Below the pieces are notes generated by a model. The model saw nothing but the letters and a program-made list of their open reading frames with translations. It made no database searches and was not told where the DNA came from. From Candidatus Tectomicrobia bacterium (GTDB lineage: Bacteria; UBA8248), in the NCBI GenBank assembly GCA_016192135.1, contig JACPUR010000031.1, forward strand, positions 1 through 50,009: a stretch of DNA of 50,009 bases, given 5' to 3'. A program made the position numbers and the translations under genes. This document shows, in pieces, positions 15,016-23,091 of the stretch (positions are counted from its first letter, which is position 1; each line of letters opens with the position of its first letter).

Positions 15016-15047
15016 AAAAGGCCTGGGCCGGCCGGCCCAGGCCTTTT
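15016..15047. terminator. Bidirectional terminator palindrome
   Basis: A perfect 32-base palindrome, with arms AAAAGGCCTGGGC and GCCCAGGCCTTTT around CGGCCG, lies between the converging anti-sigma gene (ends 14966) and the guanylyltransferase gene (ends 15092). A runs on the left and T runs on the right (TTTTCTTT) let it serve both strands. Confidence 0.92.
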
Positions 15048-15091
15048 CTTTGGCGCCGGCAGAGGCCCGGAACGCCCCTGCCAAGGTGGTC

Positions 15092-16120
15092 TCAGGCGAA
15101 TGTCCTCCCGGCAGCCGCGGAGACGAGGGTGCCCCCCTCGAAAACGCGCTCCGGGATGCGGTCCTGCCACCCCATGACCTCCAGCGTGTCCCGCACGCCT
15201 TCCACCGTCCCCCAGTCGTTCCAGGTGACCCCCTCCAGGGGCGTCACCAGCAGCTCCCGGGGCTCGCGCTGGAGAACTTGGGTGGAAAAATTGAAGGGAA
15301 CCACGTCGGCGAAGAGGTCGGCCAGGCGGCTGTTCCAGCCGTCCTGCCGGACTTCCTTGGAATACGCGGAGACGCAGGCCATGGTTTCCGGCATCCGCTT
15401 CCAGAGCAGGTACCAGAGCCTGCTGGCCTTGCCGGCGAGGATGAAGGTATTCCAGAGAGCCCCATCCTGGTAGAGCCGTTTCGCGATTTCCAGCCGGGGC
15501 TTCTCGATGAAGCGGTCGACCTGGCAGAGCCTCGGCGGGCCCTCTGCCCTCACCTCCTTGCCGCGCTGAATCCAGCCGAGCCCGGTGCTCGGGCCGCTCG
15601 GCTGCGCACCCAGGAGGACAGCGCTCATCGTGATGTAGCCGTTCAGGAGGGGAAGGACGCGGTCGATGTTCTCCCGCAGCGACTTTTCCGGATAGATGAA
15701 GTGGTCCGTGGGGAAAATGACGACGGAAGCCTGCGGCTCGATGCCCATCACGTGAGCCACGGCCAAGCAGATGGCGGGGCCGGTGTCCCGGTTCTGTGGC
15801 TGAACAATGAAGTTGCGCGTCGGGACGTCCGGAAGCTGGCTGAAGGCCCAGCGCTGCTGGCCCTCGGTGATGACCGCCAGGATCCTCTCCGGCGGGGAAT
15901 GCCAGAGCGCCCTCTCATAGGTGTGCTGGAGCATGGAGCGCGTGCCGATGAGGGTCGCGAACTGCTTCGGACGGGCGTCCGAATGGAACCTGCGGGTAAG
16001 GGTGGAGAGCCGGCTGCCGTTGCCTCCCGCCAGCAGGACGCTCCAAGTGGATTCGCTTTCACTGGCGCACAGCATCTCGCTTTGCTGAAGCCCCGCAGAC
16101 TCTTCCATGAGGTTGGACAT
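15092..16120 (-). CDS. Mannose-1-phosphate guanylyltransferase
   Basis: 342 aa nucleotidyltransferase. The pyrophosphorylase signature is SVLLAGGNGSRLS with the downstream PKQF. The active-site and sugar-binding segments are VIFPTDHFIYP, FIEKP and WNTFILAGK, and TWNDWGTVEGV lies near the C-terminus. It makes GDP-mannose from mannose-1-phosphate and GTP. It has no C-terminal phosphomannose isomerase (cupin) domain, so it is the monofunctional type. ATG 16120 follows GGAGG by six bases; ATG 16141 would add seven residues without a ribosome site. No mannose genes adjoin it, so it may serve exopolysaccharide or glycolipid synthesis from a remote locus. Confidence 0.88.
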   Translation of the reverse strand: MSNLMEESAGLQQSEMLCASESESTWSVLLAGGNGSRLSTLTRRFHSDARPKQFATLIGTRSMLQHTYERALWHSPPERILAVITEGQQRWAFSQLPDVPTRNFIVQPQNRDTGPAICLAVAHVMGIEPQASVVIFPTDHFIYPEKSLRENIDRVLPLLNGYITMSAVLLGAQPSGPSTGLGWIQRGKEVRAEGPPRLCQVDRFIEKPRLEIAKRLYQDGALWNTFILAGKASRLWYLLWKRMPETMACVSAYSKEVRQDGWNSRLADLFADVVPFNFSTQVLQREPRELLVTPLEGVTWNDWGTVEGVRDTLEVMGWQDRIPERVFEGGTLVSAAAGRTFA

Positions 16121-17064
16121 GGTGGACCTCCACGTATTCATGATTCCGCACGATGTTCACGGACTTGCTTTTGGCATGCGGCCGCCCGTTCCCGCCCGTT
16201 GCACCACCATGATCCAAAAGGGGGAAGCTCGTTGCCGCCGACATTCGAATTACCGGATGAAACCGTAGTCTCCCGTGCGTGTCATGGCTCCTCCTTCCGA
16301 CGGCCTTGGAGCAGGCCCGCGGTTGCGCCGCAAGGCCTCTCCTCCGTTGCGAACTGACATGCGAACAAACGTCCAGCCTGCGATTCGGCAAAGGTCGGAA
16401 ATTCGTCGAGAGCGGAACGGGCTGCCGGCCGGGAGCCTCCCCAATGTGGCTCCCTGCTATCCGCTCCTCTCAATAGGCGTTTTTCGGTTTTGCCGGGTGC
16501 GCGAAATGGCTTCGCAATGGAATAACAATGCAGCAGGCGGCGACATTCTTCTATCGGGGAGAAATCCGGTTCGGAGGCTGGAAAAGACCTGACCATGTGG
16601 TCGAGACAACTCCCGAGGCTCCAAAAAATGCGGCTTAAATTAAGGAAAACCATCGGAGTAGCGGGTCCCGAAAGCGGATAAGCATGCATCGCCGGGGCGA
16701 ACGAGGAAGGGGGCGGATTCCTGCCCCGGCGGCAGGGAGTTCTCTCGAAAGGAGAAACGGGTGTTTTCGCTCGATCCGCACCGGACGCACGGCCGGACGT
16801 GAAGGAAACACCTTCATTATTTTTGCCATATCCTTCCGCGCGCACGGCGGGAACTGGAGCTTCCGCAACCCGCAGTCCGCCGCTTGCGATGCTCGCGCGC
16901 AAGCGCGGTTGGAAAGCCGGCCATGACACGAAAATGGCGCCGCGGAAACCTTTCGCCGAATGGAGGGTTCCTTCCACCGGATTTCGGCGGGGCGTCTTGT
17001 CTCATTCCTCGCCGCGGAACAAATTGTAGTAAGGTTCGCCGAGTCCGCTGATGAGGCAACGCCA
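16121..17064. other. Long intergenic region, no gene supported
   Basis: About 940 bases between divergent genes. Open frames of up to 231 codons occur on both strands, but they are Arg/Pro/Ser-rich with no domain pattern, signal or ribosome site. Local base composition is less GC-rich than the coding DNA around it (for example 16600-16680). It must hold the promoters of the guanylyltransferase and dehydrogenase genes, but I could not place them with confidence. Confidence 0.6.
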
Positions 17065-17956
17065 ATGAAGCAGCCCGACAGTGTGAAGACGCAAAAAAAA
17101 GCCGATTCCTCCGTTTCCCCCCCAGCACCAGGAAAAGCCCGGCATCGAGGCGGGGCTGCGGCCGAGGCCCCAGTACGAGGGAGAGGGCTACCGCGGCTCC
17201 GGCAAGCTGGACGGAAAGGTGGCGCTCGTCACAGGAGGCGATTCGGGCATCGGCCGCGCGGTCGCCGTGCTTTTCGCCCGCGAGGGAGCGGATGTCGCCA
17301 TCGTGTATCTCCCGGTCGAGCAGCGGGACGCCGAGGAGACATGCCGTACCGTCGAGGCGGAGGGAACGAGGGCTATGCTGATCCCGGGGGATGTCACCCA
17401 GCCCTCCTTCTGCCGGCAGGCCGTCGAGAAGACTGTCCGCGAGTTCGATCACCTCGACATTCTGGTGAACAACGCCGCGTATCAGCAGCATCTGAGCGGA
17501 CTGGAGGAGATCACAGAGGAGCAGTGGGACCAAACCTTCAAGACGAACATCTACGGCTACTTCTACATGGCCAAGGCCGCCATCGGCCACATGAAGCCCG
17601 GGGCCGTCATCCTCAATTCGGGCTCCATCACCGGGCTGGAGGGCAGCGGAAAGCTCATCGACTACTCCTCCACCAAGGGCGCCATCCACACGTTCACCAA
17701 GTCGCTGGCGCACAATCTCCTCGAGCGCGGCATCCGGGTGAACTGCGTGTCGCCGGGGCCGGTCTGGACTCCGCTCAACCCCTCGGACCGCCCGGCGGAG
17801 GAGATCTCCCAGTTCGGCTCCCAGGTGCCGATGGGCAGGCCCGCGCAGCCCGAGGAGATCGCCCCCGCCTTCGTGTTCTTCGCCTCGGACGCGGACTCGC
17901 GGTACATCACCGGGGAAATCCTCACCTTGACCGGCGGAAAGACCACCGCCGCCTGA
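17065..17956 (+). CDS. YghA-like short-chain dehydrogenase, needs a frame change at an A8 tract
   Basis: SDR oxidoreductase of the YghA/general-stress group. The uninterrupted frame, from a GTG at 17219, already starts inside the first strand (VALVTGGDSGIGRAVAVLFA). The conserved N-terminal arm of the family (FPPQHQEKPGIEAGLRPRP and GSGKLDGK) lies upstream in the same frame, but that frame has no start codon. An ATG at 17065 with GAGG eight bases upstream begins MKQPDSVKTQKK in another frame, and the two join if the A8 run at 17093-17100 loses one A. Other motifs are intact: NNAAY, SGSITG, YSSTK (catalytic Tyr and Lys) and VSPGPVWTPLNP. Cause may be a real mutation, RNA polymerase slippage on A8, or a sequence error. 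Confidence 0.8.
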
Positions 17957-18000
17957 CCATCCGCCGCTCTCGACCGGCCGCCGACGGAAGGAGCTCGGGC

Positions 18001-18297
18001 ATGCCGAAATGGTCCCACAAGGATGAGCGCCAATACGAGCACATCAAAGAGAGCTCCCGGAAGCGGGGAGCATCCACGAGACGGGCGAAGGAAATCGCCG
18101 GCCGCACGGTGAACAAGCGGCGCCGCGAGGAGAGCCGGACGCCCAATAGGCGGACGCAGGGCACCGGGAACCCCAGGTGGGGGCTCGAGGCGCGCTCCAA
18201 GGAAGAGCTCTACAACATCGCCGGCGAGAAAAACATCGGGGGCCGGAGCAAGATGAACAAGGCCGAACTCGTCGAAGCGATCCGGAAGAGCCGCTGA
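18001..18297 (+). CDS. Small basic Rho_N/SAP-like protein (plasmid stabilization protein family)
   Basis: 98 aa, very basic. The N-terminal half (MPKWSHKDERQYEHIKESSR, then AKEIAGRTVNKRRREE) is the pattern of short proteins often labelled plasmid stabilization protein. The C-terminal 35 residues (SKEELYNIAGEKNIGGRSKM, then NKAELVEAIRK) form a Rho termination factor N-terminal (Rho_N/SAP-like) helix-extended-loop-helix that binds nucleic acid. ATG 18001 has AAGGAG seven bases upstream; the frame is open far upstream but that part is noncoding. Relatives are commonly stress-induced in soil bacteria. It lies between the stress-type dehydrogenase and ligD, which fits a stress or DNA-protection role. 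Confidence 0.82.
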   Translation: MPKWSHKDERQYEHIKESSRKRGASTRRAKEIAGRTVNKRRREESRTPNRRTQGTGNPRWGLEARSKEELYNIAGEKNIGGRSKMNKAELVEAIRKSR

Positions 18298-18341
18298 TTT
18301 GGACTCATGCGGGGCGTGCCGCCCGCTCCGGGAAGGCGCCG

Positions 18342-21032
18342 ATGATTTCAGCCCCCCAGTTAAAGGAATACCGCCGGAAGCGCGACTTCAAGCGCACCCC
18401 TGAGCCAAAAGGCACGCCGGAGCGGGCCGCCGAGGGGCGTACCTTTGTCGTCCAAAAACACGACGCCACCCGCCTTCACTACGACCTGCGCCTCGAGATG
18501 GGCGGCACCCTCAAGAGCTGGGCCGTCCCCAAGGGACCGAGCCTGGACCCGGGCGAGAAGCGCCTGGCGGTCCGCGTGGAGGATCACCCGCTCGAATACG
18601 GCGGCTTCGAGGGGACCATCCCCGAGGGGGAGTACGGCGCGGGGTCGGTTCTCGTCTGGGACCGTGGGCGGTGGGAGCCCCTGGGAGATCCCGACGAGGG
18701 CTACCGGAAGGGCAAGCTCCATTTCCGGCTCCACGGCGAGAAGCTCAAGGGAGGCTGGGTGCTCGTGCGCATGGGAGGGGCACGGGGCGAGGACGGCAAG
18801 AACTGGCTCTTCTTCAAGGAAAAGGACAAAGAGGCGGGCAAGAAAGACATCCTCAAGGAGCGCCCCGAGAGCGTCCTGAGCGGCCGCCGCATCTGGGGGG
18901 CCGGGCCGGCGGCGGAGGACGGGAGGCGGAACGGGAAGAAGGCCCCGCCCGAGCCCGCCGCGCCGGAGAAGCTCACGGGCCGAAAGGCGGGGCGCCCGCG
19001 CCGTAGGCGGCCCGGGATGGCTCCCGCCGGCCTCCACAACGCTCGAGGGGCGCCCCCGCCGAGCAGGCTCGCCCCCCAGCTCGCCACCCTCGTCCCCAAG
19101 GTCCCCGAAGGGGACGGCTGGCTCCACGAGATCAAGTTCGACGGCTACCGCATCCTCTGCCGCCTGAGAGAGGGCGAGGTGCGCCTCATCACGCGGGGCG
19201 GGAAGGACTGGACGGCCCGCTTTTCCGGCGTAGCCCGCGCCTGCGCCGGGTTCCCGGCAAAGGAGGCCATCCTCGACGGCGAGGTGGTCGCCTTGCGGGA
19301 GGACGGGACCTCCGACTTCCAGGCCCTGCAAAACTCCCTGAAGGGCGGCTCCGACGCTCCCATCGTCTACTACGTCTTCGATCTTCCCTATGCGGACGGG
19401 TTCGATCTCAGGAAGTCCCCCCTCATCGAGCGGAAGGAGCTGCTGCGGCGCCGGCTGGAGAGCCGCGCCGGGATGGATTCCCACCTGCAGTACAGCCAGC
19501 ACGTGCAGGGAAAGGGGTCGGAAGTCTACGGCCACGCCTGCCGGATCGGGGTGGAGGGCGTCGTCTGCAAGAAAGCGGGCAGCGAATACCAGCCCAAGCG
19601 CACGAAGACCTGGCTCAAGGTGAAATGCACCCGCCGGCAGGAGTTCGTCATCGGCGGCTTTACCGACCCCGGGGGCTCGCGCCGGGGGTTCGGCGCCCTT
19701 CTGCTGGGCTGCTATGACGGGGATGATCTCGTCTATTGCGGGAAGGTGGGGACCGGCTTCGACGACGCCCTGCTGGTCGACCTGGCCGGGAGGCTCAAGC
19801 GGATGGAGCGGAAGGCTCCCTCCTTCAAGAACCCTCCCCGCGGCCCAGAGGCCCGTGGCGCGCACTGGGTGCGGCCGGAGCTGGTGGGGGAGGTGGCCTT
19901 CACGGAGTGGACCGGGGACGGCTCGCTGCGCCACCCGGCGTTTGTGGGCCTGCGGGAGGACAAGCCGGCCCGCGAGGTGGCGCGCGAGAGCTATGGGTTC
20001 CTGCCCGGGGGGGACGGGCGGGGTGGCCGCTCGTCCAAGCCAAAGAAATCCCGGAAGAGGGCGACGAAGAAAAACCGCGCCTCCGCCGGGCCCGCCAAAA
20101 AGAGGGGGACCCGATCGGCCCGCAAGGAGCCGGAGGAGACCGTGGCGGGCGTCCCCCTGTCGAACCCCGGCCGCGTCCTCTTCCCCGAGCAAGATCTCAC
20201 CAAGCGCACCCTCGCGGAATATTACGAGCGGATCGCGGAATGGGCGCTCCCCCACGTCGCCGGCCGCCCCCTCACCCTCGTCCGCTGCCCCCAGGGGCAC
20301 GCCAAGGACTGCTTCTTCCAGAAGCACATCGACGGCCCCATGCCCAAGGGCATGAGAGGGATGAAAATCCAGGAAAAAGCGGCGTCCGGCGCCTACCTCG
20401 TGGTCGATGATCTGCCCGGGCTCATCTCCCTGGTCCAGCTCGGGGTGCTGGAGATCCACACGTGGGGGAGCCGGGCGGACAATGTGGAGAAGCCCGACCT
20501 CCTGGTCTTCGACCTGGACCCCGACCCCGGCGTGAGGTGGGAGGACGTGATCGAGAGCGCGCGGGTGACGGGGGGACGCCTGGCGGAGCTGGGCCTCCGC
20601 AGCTTTGTCAAGACCTCGGGCGGCAAGGGCCTGCACGTCGTCGCGCCCATCGCCTGCAGGGGCGGCTGGGAGGAAGTCAGGTCGTTCGCCAAGGCGGTCG
20701 TGGAGGACATCTGCCGGGAGATGCCCGGCCGCTGCGCCGCCACCATGAGCAAGCCGAAACGGAAGGGGAAGATCTTCATCGACCATTTCCGCAACGGGCG
20801 GGGGGCGACCTCGGTCGCCGCCTATTCCACCCGCGCCAAGGCCGGCGCGCCGGTTTCCGCCCCCATCCACTGGGACGAGCTCTCCCCCCGCCTCAAGGCG
20901 GACGCCTTCAACGTCCAGAACGTCCCGAGGCGCCTCGCCTCCCTCAAGCGCGACCCCTGGGAGGGCTTCTTCCGGGTTCGCCAGTCGATCACGTCGGAGA
21001 TGAAGAAGACGCTGGGGATGGAAGAGAAATAG
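18342..21032 (+). CDS. ligD: ATP-dependent DNA ligase D (multifunctional NHEJ ligase)
   Basis: 896 aa with all three LigD modules in the order phosphoesterase, ligase, polymerase. The 3'-phosphoesterase spans about 30-180 (FVVQKHDATRLHYDLRLEMG). The ligase spans about 240-540, with the adenylated Lys265 in HEIKFDGYRI. The archaeo-eukaryotic primase-type polymerase spans about 600-890, with the metal site DLDPDPG (Asp724, Asp726) and KTSGGKGLHVV (about 757). Lys/Arg/Ala-rich linkers separate the modules. ATG 18342 follows GGAAGG. It repairs double-strand breaks together with Ku, encoded convergently just downstream. This module order matches the Pseudomonas-type LigD. Confidence 0.95.
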   Translation: MISAPQLKEYRRKRDFKRTPEPKGTPERAAEGRTFVVQKHDATRLHYDLRLEMGGTLKSWAVPKGPSLDPGEKRLAVRVEDHPLEYGGFEGTIPEGEYGAGSVLVWDRGRWEPLGDPDEGYRKGKLHFRLHGEKLKGGWVLVRMGGARGEDGKNWLFFKEKDKEAGKKDILKERPESVLSGRRIWGAGPAAEDGRRNGKKAPPEPAAPEKLTGRKAGRPRRRRPGMAPAGLHNARGAPPPSRLAPQLATLVPKVPEGDGWLHEIKFDGYRILCRLREGEVRLITRGGKDWTARFSGVARACAGFPAKEAILDGEVVALREDGTSDFQALQNSLKGGSDAPIVYYVFDLPYADGFDLRKSPLIERKELLRRRLESRAGMDSHLQYSQHVQGKGSEVYGHACRIGVEGVVCKKAGSEYQPKRTKTWLKVKCTRRQEFVIGGFTDPGGSRRGFGALLLGCYDGDDLVYCGKVGTGFDDALLVDLAGRLKRMERKAPSFKNPPRGPEARGAHWVRPELVGEVAFTEWTGDGSLRHPAFVGLREDKPAREVARESYGFLPGGDGRGGRSSKPKKSRKRATKKNRASAGPAKKRGTRSARKEPEETVAGVPLSNPGRVLFPEQDLTKRTLAEYYERIAEWALPHVAGRPLTLVRCPQGHAKDCFFQKHIDGPMPKGMRGMKIQEKAASGAYLVVDDLPGLISLVQLGVLEIHTWGSRADNVEKPDLLVFDLDPDPGVRWEDVIESARVTGGRLAELGLRSFVKTSGGKGLHVVAPIACRGGWEEVRSFAKAVVEDICREMPGRCAATMSKPKRKGKIFIDHFRNGRGATSVAAYSTRAKAGAPVSAPIHWDELSPRLKADAFNVQNVPRRLASLKRDPWEGFFRVRQSITSEMKKTLGMEEK

Positions 21033-21061
21033 AATAGAGAAACCCGCCGGCGGGGCGGGCC

Positions 21062-21922
21062 TCAAGCCGTCTTCCGGTGGCGCTCCTGAGCCTGGGGCTT
21101 GACCGCCGCGCGGGAGGGCCTGCGCGCCCGAGGCTCCTTCCGGCCGCCCTGCTTCTCCCGGAGACTCCGCTGCAGCGCCTCCATGAGGTTGACCACGCGC
21201 CCCCGGCCGCCCCCCTCGGCCGTGGCCGCGGTGACGAACTCCTTGCCCTCGGCCTTCGCCTCGATCAGCTTCTCCAGCTCCTCGCGGTATTCGTCGCGGT
21301 AGCGGGAGGGGTCGAAATCCGTCGTCATCTCGTTGATGAGCTTCATGGCGATGTCGAGCTCGCGGCCGGCCGGCTTCACGTCGCGCGGGATATCGAGCTG
21401 CCCGGCCTCGGCCACCTCGTCGCTGTAGTGCATGGCATGGAGGACGATGGCCCCGTCCCGGGGGCGCAGGATGGAGAGATGCTGCCGCTCCCGCATGACG
21501 AAATGGGCGATGGCGGCCGTCTTGCTCTCCTCCATCGCGCGGAGGAGCAGGCTGTACGCCTTCGCGGCGTTCTCGTCGGGGACGAGGTAGTAAGGCTTGT
21601 CGAAATAGACGGGGTCCACCTCCTCGATCCGGATGAAGGCGTCGATGGCGATGGAGCGTCCCTCGTCGGGCCGTAGCTTCTTGAGTTCCTTCTCGTCCAT
21701 CAGGATGTACTGGTCGGGCGCGATCTCGTAGCCCCTCGCCGTCTCGTTGAAGTCGTACTCCTCGCCGGTTTCCGGGCAGTAGAGCTTCCGGCGGAGGCGG
21801 CAGGACCCGTCCGGGTTCAGCAGGTGGAACCGCACGCTCTTCTCCCGTACCACGGTTTGCAGCTTCACCGGGATGTTCACTAGCCCGAAGCTGATATTTC
21901 CGCTCCAAATCGATCGCGGCAC
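21062..21922 (-). CDS. ku: Ku protein, non-homologous end joining
   Basis: 286 aa, normal length for bacterial Ku. It opens MPRSIWSGNISFGLVNIPVK, the family signature, and carries the core (YCPETGEEY, GYEIAPDQYILMDEKEL, PVYFDKPYYLVPDE) plus the conserved tail helix DFDPSRYRDEYREEL. The last 45 residues are Lys/Arg/Ala-rich, as in the DNA-binding C-terminal extension of many Ku proteins. The homodimer rings DNA ends and recruits LigD, whose gene ends 29 bases away on the opposite strand. The pairing makes a complete minimal NHEJ system. Confidence 0.96.
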   Translation of the reverse strand: MPRSIWSGNISFGLVNIPVKLQTVVREKSVRFHLLNPDGSCRLRRKLYCPETGEEYDFNETARGYEIAPDQYILMDEKELKKLRPDEGRSIAIDAFIRIEEVDPVYFDKPYYLVPDENAAKAYSLLLRAMEESKTAAIAHFVMRERQHLSILRPRDGAIVLHAMHYSDEVAEAGQLDIPRDVKPAGRELDIAMKLINEMTTDFDPSRYRDEYREELEKLIEAKAEGKEFVTAATAEGGGRGRVVNLMEALQRSLREKQGGRKEPRARRPSRAAVKPQAQERHRKTA

Positions 21923-22019
21923 TCAGTCCCCTCCCGGCACCGCATGCATCAGCCGCGCCGGGTGAGGCGGCGGAAAGAAATTCCGCCGCCTTCCCGGAAC
22001 AGTCTCCTGATGGGATCCC

Positions 22020-22439
22020 TCAGCGGTGCGCCGACACCTCCTCGAGCGCCTTTCCGGCCATCTCGACTTCCTCGCTGCGGACCGCGAAATCACCCAGCGA
22101 GATGATACCCACCAGGCGCTTGTCCCTGTTCAGGATCGGAAGGCGCCGGATCTGCTTGTCGGACATGAGCTTGGCCGCCTCGTCGATGTCCTGGTCCTCG
22201 AAGCAGTAATGGACGCCCGGCGACATGGACTCGCGGACGGACGCCTTCCTGCAATCCTTTCCCCCGGCCACCGCGTTCACCACGATGTCCCGATCCGTGA
22301 TCGTCCCCACGATCCGATCGTTCTCCCCGACGGGCAGCATGCCGAAATTGCCCTTTTTCATCGTGGCGGCGGCGTCTGTCAGAGTGGCGTCCGGCGAGAT
22401 GACTTTCACATCCGTGCTCATGATTTCCCGAATCTGCAT
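22020..22439 (-). CDS. CBS domain pair protein
   Basis: 139 aa made of two CBS motifs: MQIREIMSTDVKVISPDATL with GTITDRDIVV, and VRESMSPGVHYCFEDQDIDE with LVGIISLGDFAV. CBS pairs bind adenine nucleotides or related ligands and regulate partners; free-standing pairs like this one are often stress-induced. There is no effector domain. GAGGTGAAAGGTC precedes ATG 22439. It lies 43 bases downstream of the rhodanese gene on the same strand, so the two are probably cotranscribed. Confidence 0.9.
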   Translation of the reverse strand: MQIREIMSTDVKVISPDATLTDAAATMKKGNFGMLPVGENDRIVGTITDRDIVVNAVAGGKDCRKASVRESMSPGVHYCFEDQDIDEAAKLMSDKQIRRLPILNRDKRLVGIISLGDFAVRSEEVEMAGKALEEVSAHR

Positions 22440-22482
22440 GACCTTTCACCTCTCAATGTACACGGTGCCCGCACCGCGGCGC

Positions 22483-22800
22483 CTACCCGTGAACCGGAAG
22501 GCCCGCGTTCTTCCAGCCCTCCACTCCGCCCCGCAGGGCGAAAGCATTCCTGAAACCCTTCATCCGGTATTTCTCGGCCTGACCGGCCGCGGTGGCTTCC
22601 TTGGGTCAGGCGCAATAGAAAATGAGTTCCCGATCCTTGCCCAGGTTTCCCGCGCGCTGTTCGAACTCCCGCAGGTTGAGGGAGCCCTCCAGGTTTATCT
22701 TCTTGCATTTCTCTTCTTCTTCATAGGCGCACACCAGCAGGGCTCCCTCTTCCATCTTGCCGTAGGCTTCTTTCGCGCCGATGCGCGGGACGTTAGCCAT
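22483..22800 (-). CDS. Rhodanese-like selenoprotein (in-frame UGA at 22606-22608)
   Basis: Reading through one TGA gives a complete 105-residue rhodanese domain. It begins MANVPRIGAKEAYGKMEEGA; the central part is GKDRELIFYCA, then UGA, then PKEATAAGQAEKYRMKGFRN and the typical C-terminal LRGGVEGWKNAGLPVHG with TAG at 22483. Rhodaneses with a YCACPxEATSA active loop are common, so the UGA (codon 65) replaces the second Cys, and Cys63 remains. I infer selenocysteine. Without readthrough the protein would stop after 64 residues, inside the active loop. GGAGGAG lies seven bases before ATG 22800. A compact SECIS-like hairpin follows the UGA. It is upstream of and probably cotranscribed with the CBS gene. 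Function is likely sulfur or selenium transfer or a redox role; the substrate is unknown. Confidence 0.85.
22575..22589 (-). promoter_or_regulatory. Candidate bacterial SECIS hairpin for the rhodanese gene
   Basis: On the minus strand CGGCC (22589-22585), loop GGTCA (22584-22580) and GGCCG (22579-22575) form a 5-bp all-GC stem with a five-base loop. The loop begins 21 bases after the UGA, within the usual 16-37 range, and GGU at the loop tip matches the SelB-contacting GGUCU loop of E. coli fdhF. It is wholly inside the coding frame. Confidence 0.72.
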
Positions 22801-23091
22801 CGGGATGCTCCTCCGGAGCCTGCCTTTTGAGGCGCAGGCCCTTCCTCATTGTGAATTTTGGCGGCGCTTCAGGCGAGACAGGCGTTTGGGAGGGCCCAAG
22901 AGCGGGCCCCTTCAAAAATTTGGGCCGGGCCGGAGGATGAAGCAAGGGATTTTCTGCGGAGCACCCGCAAGGGCGAAACGGGAGCAAAGCCTGCGATACG
23001 ACCGGCGGGAGCCCGGCCTCTTGCCGGACACCGCCGCCTCGGCGATTGCTCCGGCCGCGGGCCGGGCCGCCGGAATCCGGCGCGGCGCGGG
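22801..23091. other. Intergenic region, no gene supported
   Basis: 290 bases upstream of the rhodanese gene and downstream of the M29 gene (both minus strand). It contains the rhodanese ribosome site and a GC-rich palindrome (GCCGGAATCCGGC, about 23070-23085) without a T tract, which could act as a weak transcript end for the M29 gene. Nothing else stands out. Confidence 0.5.

Noticed and set aside
16282-16977. 231-codon open frame on the minus strand in the long intergenic region
   Set aside because: Arg/Pro/Ser-rich, no signal, domain or ribosome site, and the local base composition is not that of the coding genes nearby.
21040-21062. CCCGCC/GGCGGG hairpin between ligD and ku as a terminator
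   Set aside because: The stem is short and no T tract follows on either strand.
18360-21908. 1182-codon open frame on the minus strand
   Set aside because: It runs antisense through ligD and out of frame through ku. Both of those genes are certain.
22483-22800. Reading the rhodanese as a 64-residue truncated protein or simple pseudogene
   Set aside because: The frame after the TGA is intact to the normal end of the domain, the TGA sits at a redox Cys position, and a SECIS-like hairpin follows. It remains possible but is less likely.
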